Assembly: GCA_009599575.1 (NCBI GenBank)
Contig: VWND01000003.1
Location: 372,001 to 436,000, forward strand
Direction of reading: 5' to 3'
Length of the DNA: 64,000 nt
Origin: Blumeriella jaapii
Taxonomy: Eukaryota > Ascomycota > Leotiomycetes > Helotiales > Drepanopezizaceae
Shown: one piece after another, positions 21,622 to 32,695 of the stretch
Layout of the letters: the number at the start of each line of letters is the position of its first letter
Numbering within the stretch: position 1 is the stretch's first letter
Made by a program: the position numbers and the translations under genes
Notes under the pieces: model-generated
The model's input: the letters and a program-made list of their open reading frames with translations, nothing else
What the model was told of the DNA's origin: nothing
Database searches by the model: none

Positions 21622-23285
21622 GCATTTTTCCTTTGCACTTTTTTTAGGGAGGGCTCCAGTTGTTAAATATAGCATGCTGCTTGACAAGACGGACCCCGCT
21701 TCAGTCGAGGATTGAGGAATACTTGGTGCAGCGGCAGAGCACAGTAGTTCATTAGTACTTTACGATGTACATCTGTGTGTACGGTGCTATACTGTATTGT
21801 AAAATGAATATTACTTTTTGATGTACGTACAGTAAGTATAGTGTAAATTGTGTCTACGATAATCCGTAACCGGATGGTCGTAGACTACCCCCTTCCGACA
21901 GAGCTGCGCATACACAAGAAGCACTGCAAAAATATCAATCACGGCTTTTCAAATGCTATATATTCCCTCACCAAAACATCATCACCTTGTGTTAACGACG
22001 CCTAGTTTATCCCCGGCCCGATACAATTAGTGAGAAAGGCAGCTTTACTAAGCAAGAAGGTCAGAAGACTAAACTCGAATACCAATGTACTAACGTTGGT
22101 ACATCTGAACGACGGTTCTCGTATAATGTATGCGAATACTGCGATCGCTTATGTTTGTGTCGCAGGCCGCAAGACACGGAGACTTTGGAGGAGGATGTGG
22201 CCGGCCGCTGTGACGGACCGGTTCTCTACTACCAGCAGGTAGGAGTAGGAGTAGAAGTACGGCTGGACCGACATGTAGCACGCTACTGCCTCGGCCTTGC
22301 GCTGGTTGAGAAACAGCGTCAAGGCCAGGGGCAGGAACATGAGCACTTGTCTTCTCTTTCCGCCGAAGACACGGGAGACATCTTCGGGGGAGATTCTGTA
22401 CCACGAGCCACGTTTGGTGTATACTGAAACTGTTGTTGCACACAAGCGACTGACTGGGCTCTAGCGATGGAACCCCAGCGATGGCGTTCAGCGACGAGCC
22501 CACCCTCACTTTTCAGCCGCGCAAAATGGGAATCGGAGTAGGTTAAAGCTCCCGAAGAAACAGGATAAGACAGAAATCCTTTCGAACCATGATGTTCTGG
22601 GTGAGAGGTGAAGCGAGAATGGCCTGCCCCAAGTTAGAGTTTGGCGAGGTACTGTAAATATTGACTTCGTTGACTTCGTCGAGAGAAAACAGCACTGGGG
22701 AAGTACTGTACTGTACTGTAGAGTGGCAATGGGGTGTCATTGTTTATGCTTCTGAAATCAGCCATCTCTTGTTTATGCAACATGTCTGACTCGACTGATT
22801 CGAGCAAAGAAAGGAAGAAAGGAAGAGAGAAAGAAAGAAAGAAAGGAGGAAAGAAAGAAAGGAGGAAAGAAAGAAAGGAGGAAAGAAAGAAAGGAGGAAA
22901 GAAAGAACATTCCATCTCCAGCAAGGATTGCGGTCCTTTCACTGGAAGGAATGGCAGCCACACGAATAGCTGATACTGGTCTGAACCCCATTGTCTGGTT
23001 CGCCGTTCTCATCACCCCACGCCTGTGTAGAAGCCCAAAAGCATGCCACTTCTCATCGACGGAGAGAAACGCGGACCACGTGACTGAGCCTAGAGCTCAT
23101 CGTCGCCATGATCTTCCCTCTTCCCTCTTGCTCTCTTCCCTCTTCCTCTCTTGCCTGAATGCACACCTCTTCATCAACATTCACACACATTCCCGGGTCC
23201 GTGCAAGCTTCTTCCCACTGTACCATAGATACCAAACAAGACCACCTACGTTACACGCCTCGCTTCATTTCATCGGCCATCCACC
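21622..23285. other. Intergenic spacer
   Basis: No supported gene. It holds GTACTGTAC runs near 22705-22722 and a homopurine microsatellite (22805-22910). Small open frames at 22090-22509 on the minus strand include a short hydrophobic stretch but no recognisable family. Confidence 0.5.
22805..22910 (+). repeat. Homopurine GAAAGAAAGGAG microsatellite
   Basis: About 105 bases of almost pure A/G on the plus strand, built from GAAA and GGAG units with a roughly 16-base higher-order period. Confidence 0.9.
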
Positions 23286-23888
23286 ATGTACATTCCATCT
23301 GCGCAACAACTCATGACGGCTGGCCTCGTCGCCACCGGCTGCGTGAAGTCCGGCGTCAAGTCTCTCGGTGCGTTTCTCCCTCTCCCTCTCCTTCTGCCGA
23401 CGGATTGATTCCCTCCCCCCCCCCTCCCCCCTCCCCCCTCCCCCTGCCACCGAAAGCCTGACTCCCCTTAGCTGGCGACGAGGTCTCCTCCGGCACGATC
23501 CTCGACTTTGCCGTCGAGAAGTGCATCGACCGGGATGGCAACCAGCGCTGCAGCGCGCCCTTCCTCGTCTCCGAATCCAAGTGCTACACGTTGGAGTGGA
23601 GGACCGAGGGCAGCGTCAGTCACACCACGGCCGAGGTCCGGGATGCCAAGAGTGGTGAGATGGTCTACTACCGGGACATCAACGGCGAGTGGACTCCCGA
23701 GAAGAGCGAGGTATGTTCGACACTCTCCCCCGATGGCCGTGGTGCGGGTGCGGGTGCTGGTGCTGTACACATGTCGGGCTGGTGGCTGGTGCTAACGAGA
23801 CGTGCAGCTTGTGTACCTGGACTTCAAGCCGAAGATCTGGAAGACGGGCAATGACACGGTCGAGTACAAGGTTTCTCTGTGCAAGTAG
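23286..23888 (+). CDS. Small protein of unknown function
   Basis: I do not recognise this family. Exons 23286-23367, 23472-23710 and 23808-23888 join in phase to give 133 residues. The second intron has a clear GCTAAC branch site and GCAG end. The first intron carries a long C-rich tract. The protein starts MYIPSAQQLMTAGLVATGCV, mildly hydrophobic but not a clear signal peptide. The rest reads like one compact beta-rich domain with three later cysteines (KCIDRDGNQRCSAP, SKCYTLEW) and ends KVSLCK. The good exon phasing, the conserved-looking aromatic and charged residues and the lack of low complexity make a real gene likely. Function and location are unknown. Confidence 0.7.
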
Positions 23889-25688
23889 GCCGCGGGCCGC
23901 ATCATCCGCGATGATCTGGTACCGTAGTCGCGGATGAGGGGTTGTGGAGGGAATCGTGAATGGGATACGGACCTCACGGCACGCATCGTCGACATTGATC
24001 CAGTATCATCATCACAGGGAATGTACAGTACTGTACAGTGGGTGGACATATGAACATGCGCGTCTGTAATCGCTCGTTACCCCACCAATTATCCACTGCC
24101 TTTACAACTTCATAACTCTACCATTAGTAGCTTGGTTTTAAATATAAATAGCTTGAATTAAAGCTGAGTATCGAAAATATATTTAAACGAAAAGATATTT
24201 AATTCAATTACTATTTAGTATACCATCCGTTGGCAGCTTTGCATTGCATTGCATTCATCGACGGCCATCACGGTTCTCTTCACTTCTCCGCCTCTTTCCC
24301 TTCCCCCTCCCGGAATGGCAACTAGGGTGTATACCTACTGTACACTTCTGTACTATCGCCTTCGAATGCCAGTGATGACGTTCACCATCGGCTGTCCATC
24401 GTCATCGCGTATCCATCACCATCGCCTGTTATCGATGCTTCGGTTCGTGTTTCTGCATCGGTCGCGCAGACGAACGGATGCTGCGTTTTTCTTCTTCTTG
24501 GGAACGTCGCCGCACGCGTTGCTCGGCTCGTCGAGAGGCCCACATGCTGTCCTCGACCACGACGGAGCTCAGTCATCTTGTGTGTCTGCCACACCGTAAG
24601 CTGTGTGCCGACATGGCGATACATCACCGCTGAGTGGGGACGTGGGTCTCTGTGGCCAGAGGATGACATCAGCTACGGACAGGACTGGCCAATTGATCGT
24701 GCATCAACAGCAGAAATTGAGCGAGCCCCTCACAATTCTTTTATCATCATTGGTTAGTGGCGCAACTGCGCAACTATGCAACGTACTGTACTGTACTGTA
24801 CAGCCGACCAAACCGAACCACATCTGGAAGTTGGAGAATTGTGAACATCTAGAGAATCTTATGAAAATCGTTGAAGCGATGTCTACCTACTGTACCTAGG
24901 TAGGTACCTACCCATAGATCGCTTGACCTCTGAGCATGTCATCTGTCTGCCGCAATCACAGCTGCAATTCGTCTTTTTATCGATTACCATCCATCATCAC
25001 ACAACTTCTCGTTGGCCAGTTCTGCGCCGCCGGCCAATACGAATCCACTTTGCTCGAGCTTCTTTTGATTCGCTCCGATCTGAATCGTACCCCGAACTGC
25101 CGAACATTGACGGTAGGTGGCGCATCTTCCCCAAGCTTTCCCAGCGACCACCCTTTTCCACTTTTTGCGTACGGCGAAACATGATCAGACCGCGGTTTGG
25201 TGCATTCGTCGCGACACGTGACTGTGCCGAACCGTGCCGTCGCATCGCCGAGTCAACAAAGCAAGCGAGACATCGACCAGCCTCCACTCCACTCCACGCA
25301 TGGACTGCGGCATCCTGTGATGTTCCGGGCAGAAATGACGGTAGTCGATCTCGGCCTTCAGCAAAAGGCCGAACGCGAGCGCGATGCAAGCCCCTTCACT
25401 ACTCAATAGCCTTTCGGCCTTTTCTAGTGCTTTGGCGCCTTTCCAGGTGGACTGCGGTGTTGGGGCAGTGGACGGGGTCTCAATGCTCTATCCTCGGGCC
25501 CGTTCAGTACAAAGGCTAATCGCACCCCACCGACAATTCCTCACCCACAGCTTTTCTTCCTGCGCTTTTCCTCGTCTTGCTGCTCTGTCGCCATCGCGGC
25601 CTTTCTCCCCTTCGCGGCGCTCTTTCGTGCCCAGCCCAATTGCACGCCCGGGGCACGGCAGCTTCACGACAGCCACGCAGCGCCCGTC
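23889..25688. other. Intergenic spacer, including the ABC-transporter promoter
   Basis: An AT-rich patch at about 24110-24225 contains a 10-bp inverted repeat (24153-24162 and 24198-24207). GTACTGTAC runs occur at 24024-24038 and 24783-24801, and a GTAGGTACC palindrome at about 24890-24912. No protein is supported; the last few hundred bases should be the promoter and leader of the ABC transporter. Confidence 0.5.
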
Positions 25689-28600
25689 ATGCCGGCGCCG
25701 GACGGGGCGACGTTGGCGCCCAAGGTGAGCGCGCATGCCATTGGCAGCGGCCTCGCCCGCGTGCTGAGCGGTGGCTCGAGGATCTCCAAGAAGCGGACCC
25801 ACGATAGACGTTATTCTGACGAGGTGGTGGATGATGGCGACCCGATCACGGATGACTGGAGCCTGATGCCTGAGCTCAAGGAAGTCCAGAAGCAGAGGGA
25901 AAAGGACGGCGCCACGGGACGACAGCTGGGCGTGACCTGGACCAACTTGACGGTCAAGGGAATCAGCGCCGATGCCGCGTTGAACGAAAACGTGGGCTCG
26001 CAGTTCAACGTTCCGAAGCTGGTCAAGGAGAGCAGGCGACCAGCGCCGCTGAAGTAGGTGCACCGTTCGTCGACGCGCGGTCGGCATTGTGCTAACGAGA
26101 CGGCAGAACCATCGTCGAAGAGAGCCATGGCTGCGTCAAACCAGGCGAGATGCTGCTTGTCTTGGGCAGGCCTGGAGCCGGATGCACGACCTTGCTCAAA
26201 GTGCTTGCCAACCGCCGGCGTGGCTACGCGGAAGTCACTGGCGATGTCAGATGGGGGACGCTCGACCCCAAGCAAGCCGAGCAGTTCCGCGGTCAGATTA
26301 CCATGAACACCGAAGAAGAGGTGTTTTTCCCCAGTCTGACGGTGGGCCAGACCATTGACTTTGCAACACGCATGAAGGTATGGGTTCTCCTCTGCTGTGT
26401 GTCCAACCCCCGTGACAAAATCGAGGAGGACGACCATCGCCTTACGTGCAAAGCATGGGCAGAGGGCATTTCTAACCGTGCAGCAGGTCCCATTCAGCCT
26501 GCCTTCGGCTGTCACATCTCCTGGAGAGCTTCAGAGACAGACCCGTGACTTTCTCCTCAAGTCTATGGGGATCAGCCACACGCATGACACCAGAGTCGGC
26601 GATGCATTCATCCGGGGCGTTTCGGGGGGCGAGCGCAAACGAGTGAGCATCATCGAGACTCTGGCCACGAGAGCATCGGTGGTGTGTTGGGACAACTCAA
26701 CCCGAGGTTTGGATGCCAGCACGGCGCTTGAGTACACGAAGGCGATCCGCGCTCTCACCGACATCTTCGGCCTCGCGTCCATCATCACTCTGTACCAAGC
26801 CGGAAACGGTATCTACAACCAGTTTGACAAGGTGCTGGTCTTGGATGAGGGAAAGCAAATCTACTACGGCCCGCGGAAGGAGGCTCGCTCGTTCATGGAG
26901 AACCTCGGATTCGTCTGCGCGGATGGAGCCAACGTGGCCGATTTCCTGACTGGCGTCGTCGTTCCATCCGAAAGACGAATCCGCGAGGGCTTTGAGGACT
27001 CGTTTCCCCGTACTGCCACGGATATTCGAGCTCGCTACGTCGCTTCGACCATCAAGGCGGAGATGGAAGGCGAATCCAATTACCCTGCGAGCGATGAGGC
27101 CAGAAAGAATACCGAGAATTTTCGCCTCGCGGTCATGCGCGACAAGCACAAGAGTCTGCCAAAAAAGTCTCCTCTCACCGTCTCGTTTGCGATGCAAGTC
27201 AAGGCGGCCGTGATCCGCCAATATCAGATTATCTGGGGTGACAAGGCTACCTTCTTCGTCAAGCAGGCATCCATCATCATCCAGGCCCTCATTGCCGGTT
27301 CCCTCTTCTACAATGCTCCCGATAACTCGGCGGGTATCTTCATCAAAGGCGGTGCTCTGTTCTTCTCTCTTCTGTTCAATGCCCTGATCGCCATGTCCGA
27401 AACTACCGACTCCTTCACTGGTCGTCCTGTGCTGGCAAAACACAAGGCCTTCGCTCTGTACCACCCGGCCGCCTTCTGCATCGCACAGGTCACCGCCGAC
27501 ATCCCGAACCTCATCGTTCAAGTATCGATCTGCTCACTCATCTTGTACTTTATGGTTGCGTTGAAGATGACGGCTGCAGCGTTCTTCACCTACTGGGCTG
27601 TCGTCTTCGCGAGCGCCATGTGCATGACAGCCTTCTTCCGAGCTGTTGGTGCTACTTGTAAGACCTTCGACGCAGCTAGTAAGATCTCGGGATTTGCCAG
27701 CTCGGCTCTGTTCATGTACATCGGATACAGTACGTATTTTTGAAGCTCCATTTCTCATGTTTCGGACTGTCCACCCGATTCGGGGCATCTGATCAGGCAC
27801 TCATTGACTAACCATCTGGTGTTCTACAGTGATTCCAAAGCCTCAGATGCATCCGTGGTTCGTCTGGATCTACTGGATCAACCCTATGGCTTATGGCTTT
27901 GAAGCGATCCTCTCCAACGAGTTCCGAGGGACCATCATCCCCTGCGTGGGCAATAATCTGGTGCCCAATGGGCCTGGATATGCCGACGTTGCCTCTCAAG
28001 CCTGCAGTGGTATTGCGGGAGCTGCGCCCGGCTCGGCCAGTGTGACTGGAGAAGAATACCTGGCTTCCTTGTCCTATTCTGCTGACAATATCTGGCGCAA
28101 CTTTGGGATCATTTCGTGGTGGGTGTTTTTCGTGGCCATCACCATTGTGGCAACCAACAATTGGGACACGCATTCGGAGAACAGTGCCTCCCTTCTCATT
28201 CCCCGTGAGAAGGCCAAGCAGACCAAACACTTGATCAAGGATGAAGAGTCCGCGACTCAGGATCAACGCGCCCAAGAGAAGCCCAAATCGAGCGACTCTT
28301 CGGAGACGAGAGCCGAGGAAGACTTAATTCGCAACACCTCTGTCTTCACTTGGAAGAACCTCACTTACGTGGTCAAGACCCCTGAGGGTGACAGGACTCT
28401 GTTGGACAATGTTCAAGGATGGGTCAAGCCTGGCATGCTCGGTGCCCTGATGGGATCTTCGGGCGCGGGGAAGACTACCCTCCTCGATGTCCTGGCGCAG
28501 CGGAAAACAGACGGCACCATTCGTGGCTCTGTTCTCGTTGACGGCCGCCCTCTGAACGTCAGCTTCCAGCGCTCCGCTGGATACTGCGAGCAATTGGACA

Positions 28601-30240
28601 TCCACGAGCCTCTCGCTACGGTGAGAGAAGCCCTTGAGTTCTCCGCTCTCCTACGCCAGCCCCGGACCACGCCCAGGGAGAAGAAGCTGCAGTACGTCAA
28701 CACGATCATCGACTTGCTAGAAATGCACGACATCGAAAACACTCTTATCGGCAACACAGGTGCTGGCTTGTCGGTCGAGCAACGCAAACGATTGACCATT
28801 GGTGTTGAGCTCGTCTCGAAGCCGAGCATCCTCATTTTCCTGGATGAGCCCACTTCGGGGCTTGACGGCCAGGCAGCCTTTAACATCGTGCGCTTCCTGC
28901 GTAAGCTAGCTGACGTCGGTCAAGCCGTTCTTGTCACGATCCACCAGCCCAGTGCGCAGCTTTTCCTGCAATTTGACTCGCTTTTGCTTCTCCACAAGGG
29001 AGGCAAGACTGTTTACTTCGGTGACATTGGCGAGAACGCATCAACACTCAAGGGCTACTTTGACCGTAACGGCGCGCCTTGTCCGCCGGGGGCCAATCCG
29101 GCAGAACACATGATTGATGTCGTCTCTGGATCCCTCAGCAAAGGCAAGGATTGGAACCAAGTGTGGCTCGAATCCGCCGAGCACAAGGCCGTCATCGAAG
29201 AACTAGACACCATCATTGCTGAGGCCGCAGCGAGGGAGCCCGGCACCAAAGATGATGGCTTTGAATTCGCCATGCCGCTCTGGGAGCAAACTAAGCTCGT
29301 CACGACCAGAATGAACCTGTCGGTCTGGAGAAACACGGACTACATCAACAACAAGCTCGCCTTGCACATCGGCTCGGCCCTGTTCAACGCCTTCTCATTT
29401 TGGATGGTCGGAAACTCGGTCCGGGATCTCCAACTCCGCCTGTTCACGATCTTCAACTTCATCTTCGTCGCGCCGGGTGTCATCGCACAGCTGCAGCCCC
29501 TCTTCCTCGAGCGCCGAGATATCTACGAGGCCCGAGAGAAGAAGAGCAAGATGTACTCGTGGATCGCGTTCGTCACGGGCCTCATCGTCTCGGAGCTGCC
29601 CTACCTCGTCGTCTGCGCGATCGCCTACTTCGTGTGCTGGTACTACACCGTGGGATTCCCCGGCGACTCGGGCAAGGCGGCCTCGGTGCTCTATGTCATG
29701 ATCATGTACGAATTCGTCTACACGGGCATCGGGCAGTTCGTCGCCGCCTACGCGCCCAACGCCGTCTTCGCGTCCCTCGTGAACCCGATCATCATCGCCA
29801 CGCTGGTCTCCTTCTGCGGCGTCCTCGTGCCCTACGCGCAGATCACCTCCTTTTGGCGGTACTGGATCTACTACCTCAACCCGTTCAACTACCTCATGGG
29901 CTCCCTGCTCGTCTTCACGACGTGGGAGGTGGAGGTCAGCTGCTCCGGGTCCGAGTTCGCCGTCTTCGATCCGCCCGCGGGCCAGACGTGCGCGCGCTAC
30001 CTCGCCGACTACCTGCTGGGCAGCGGGTCCGGCGCGAACTTGACGAACCCGGATGCCACGCGTGGATGCCGGGTCTGCCAGTACCAGCGCGGCGCCGACT
30101 ACCTGGCCACGCTCAACCTGACCACCTACGGCCACGGGTGGAGGGACGCCGGCATCGTGACGCTGTTCGCGGTGTCCAGCTACTGCATGGTCTACCTGCT
30201 CATGAAGCTGAGGACGAAGGCGAGCAAGAAAGCCGAGTAG
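25689..30240 (+). CDS. ABC-G (PDR/CDR-type) full-size multidrug transporter
   Basis: Plasma-membrane ATP-driven exporter of hydrophobic compounds, with (NBD-TMD)x2 order. Exons 25689-26053, 26107-26377, 26487-27729 and 27830-30240 give 1429 residues, normal for the family. First NBD: Walker [10 protein letters not shown] (142-150) with the fungal PDR Cys in place of Lys, signature VSGGERKR (about 257), Walker [16 protein letters not shown] (about 275-289). The first membrane domain follows, ending with the PDR motif [15 protein letters not shown]. Second NBD: Walker [10 protein letters not shown] (about 835-843), degenerate signature [12 protein letters not shown], Walker [15 protein letters not shown]. 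The second membrane domain ends near residue 1420. The asymmetric catalytic sites are typical of the family. Exon 3 has two tandem CAG acceptors; the second gives MKVPFSLP. Substrates cannot be deduced; azole or toxin efflux is possible. Confidence 0.95.
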
Positions 30241-31254
30241 ACCGACATCTGCGCCCCCCGGCTCCTCCTTATCATTTCGTCTGTACATTTTGGGTTCTCA
30301 CTTGTGTGTGGCGGTAATCATGATACTCACTTCACCGCGTCGGCGTCCGAAGACGGACGGACGTGATGCATAAATACTCTCGGGCCATAAAGGTAGATTA
30401 ATTAGATGGCGCGACAGCGGGTCTGGCGCCGGAAGCACGCGGTCGTGGACGTACGTACATAGCATAGCATAGCATAGCATAGCATAGCATACCTGCCATT
30501 CGGAATATATACCAACGTTGCTACTGCACCTGTTACGGACCTCTCTGTCTCTTCGCTGACCCTCTCTCTCTTCTCCACCGTGACAGGAGCGCTGTCTTTC
30601 CCGGCATTGCTAGAGGCAAGTGGACTCCTTTCAGAAGGGGGGGGGGGTGTCTACGGACGTCGTCTTCTCTAGCACAGGCGATGAGATGAAGACGTCGTCG
30701 TGAAGAAGCTGCTTTTTAGGATTCGGTCGTGAGTTGACAGCCCGTCCGTCTACCACAACACATGGATGTACCTTACCTACTTACCTTATTATACAGTACC
30801 TACATACCTAGGTAGGTAGGTATGTAAGAAAAAGAAAAGGAAAAGGAAAAGAGTCACCGACCCACATGCAGCTCGAGACCCGAAGCAGCCGCCGCCGATT
30901 TCGAGACCGAGACAGACAGAGAGACAGACAGACAGAGACGCCTTTGTACGCTGATCTCACTGTGCTACTCCCCCCCACTTGCGCTTCCTCTGCCCACCCC
31001 CTTCAGGCCTGGGACTAACTTGTGAGACGGGTTCGGGGCTGCTGTGCTGTTCCGGTAGTGGTGCGTGCGTGTACGAGAAGATGTCTTCAAGTGGAGTTCG
31101 ACGACGACGACGACGAGAGGAAAGAGAGAGAGAGAGGGGGGGGGGGGGGGGGGGGGGGGGGCGTTTTTTGGCTGGTTCTATGTGGTGGGGTGGGGGGATG
31201 ACTTGCGCTATTGTACATAGGTAGGTAGGTACTGTAGGTAGGTATGTATGTACA

Positions 31255-31328
31255 GTGAGTGAGTGAGTGAGTGAGTGAGTGAGTGAGTGAGTGAGTGAGT
31301 GAGTGAGTGAGTGAGTGAGTGAGTGAGT
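31255..31328 (+). repeat. (GTGA)n microsatellite
   Basis: About 18 nearly perfect GTGA units. Confidence 0.97.
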
Positions 31329-31885
31329 AAGTACTCGCTTACGACACCCGATTCGGGGGAAAAGGGGGGATTGTAAACAAACAGGAGCCCCTCTCTGGCG
31401 ATCCGAGATCGAACTCTACGATACGAGTGGTGACTTTCCTTTCCTTTCTGCCGCACGGCGAAACTCGAGACGACAAAGATGACGGGTGTCACACGGCATA
31501 GAATGAATGTAGCACACGGAGGAGGTTCGGGCATATCTTTGTTTGGATGGATGGGATTACTCACCTCGCGCTCGCTTACAGTAAGTACGTAGCACTTGGG
31601 GCGGGCTGACTCACCTTGTTCATCTAGGTACGGTACTAACCTCGACTTCTCGCATGCTGCAACAACAACAACAACACCACGTCTGTCTGTCTGTCTCCCC
31701 TCGCTCCGTACACAAACACGGCAGCCATACAACCGCCACATCACGATCGTGCTCTCGAACGTGTGCTCTCAAACCTCTGTCGCACGAGGGAGGCCGCAGT
31801 GCTCCGACTCCTACAACAGCATCCCGCTCCCGGTCGTGGTCGTGGTCGAGCGAGACTCACGATACCCACGCCTCCGACACCTACA

Positions 31886-31926
31886 GCACAGCATAGCACA
31901 GCACAGCATAGCACAGCACAGCACCA
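31886..31926 (+). repeat. AGCAC/AGCAT pentamer array in a 5' leader
   Basis: Eight or so pentamers of AGCAC and AGCAT lie directly upstream of the start codon at 31947. Confidence 0.85.
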
Positions 31927-31946
31927 CCGCCCAGCCCAAGATAGCC

Positions 31947-32695
31947 ATGGCCCATCTGCGGCGCGAAACGTACCAGATCGCGCACACGGCGCGCTGCAAG
32001 CTCCAGATGGCCGCCGACCAGCCGGACCGCAACCTGCGCTTCATCCTCGGCCACGCCTTCACGCTCGACAAGCTGCGCCTGCGCATCGCCGAGATCGAGG
32101 TCGCCGGCGCCGGCTCCGACTCGGACTCGGACTCGGACTCCGATGACGAGGACGCGCTGCTCGAGATGGCGCCTCGCAAGGACCGTGGCCCGGTCTGCGG
32201 CGCTGCGGGCGCGTCGAGGCGAGTCGCTTTCCAGGAGACGAAGGGCGCGAGTCCCGCGGGCGCGACGACGAGGCGGGGAAGCCCACCGCTGCCGCAGTTG
32301 CCTCTGCAGGTGGAGGGAAAGGGCAACGGTGAGGGGGGTGGGGACTCGTCAGAGGAGGAGGGGGAGGGGCACGAGGATATTGCAGAGGACGAGGAGGGCG
32401 AGGATCTGGGACTGGTGCGTTTCGGGAGCGCGTCTGCGCAGCCGCCTCGCGTCGTGGCCGCGGACGAGGAGGAGCCGGAGCCGGAGGCGATCGAGGTCGG
32501 GAGCGGACGTTCTCGCGCGGAGAGCTGAAGCTGCTGTGTGAGGGCGCGGGGGACGAGGAGCTGAGGGAGGCGTATGCGAGCCTTGCTGGCTGTCCGTGTC
32601 ATGGGGAGAAGGGCCCGCAGGTTGAGAGGCTCTGGGAAGTGCCTGGGCCGGAGGGGGCTTGGGGGCCGCGGCTGGCGGTGGTGCAGGTTGCGTGA
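31947..32695 (+). CDS. Conserved fungal acidic protein of unknown function, with an apparent frameshift
   Basis: The function is unknown; I recall similar hypothetical proteins in other filamentous ascomycetes. The N-terminus MAHLRRETYQIAHTARCKLQ, followed by the DRNLRFILGHAFTLDKLRLR block, looks like a conserved helical domain. The middle is acidic and Asp/Ser-rich, including an (SD)n run near residues 54-62, then a short conserved motif LGLVRFGSASAQPPR. In the first frame a TGA ends the protein at 32526-32528. In the -1 frame the sequence continues as FSRGELKLLCEGAGDEEL, AGCPCHGEKGP and ends AVVQVA at 32695, which fits the family end as I remember it. So one base appears missing near 32495-32510. 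Corrected length is about 249 residues. A sequencing error or a real truncation are both possible. Confidence 0.7.

Larger units (their letters stand above)
30241..31946. other. Intergenic, microsatellite-rich
   Basis: No supported gene. Contains (CATAG)n at 30459-30491, poly-G at about 30639-30650 and 31136-31161, (GTGA)n at 31255-31328, (GACA)n near 30910-30935 and an AGCAC/AGCAT pentamer array at 31886-31926 just before the next start codon. Confidence 0.6.

Noticed and set aside
22090..22509. Minus-strand frames with a short hydrophobic stretch
   Set aside because: Too short, no splice support and no recognisable family.
25689..30240. A secondary-metabolite cluster around the ABC transporter
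   Set aside because: No synthase, tailoring enzyme or pathway regulator lies nearby; the neighbours are a small unknown gene and repeats.
29395..30317. Long frames on both strands across the end of the ABC transporter
   Set aside because: Shadows of a clear coding exon with strong GC3 bias.
31136..31161. Long poly-G and other homopolymers as functional elements
   Set aside because: Homopolymer lengths are unreliable in assemblies and there is no supporting context.
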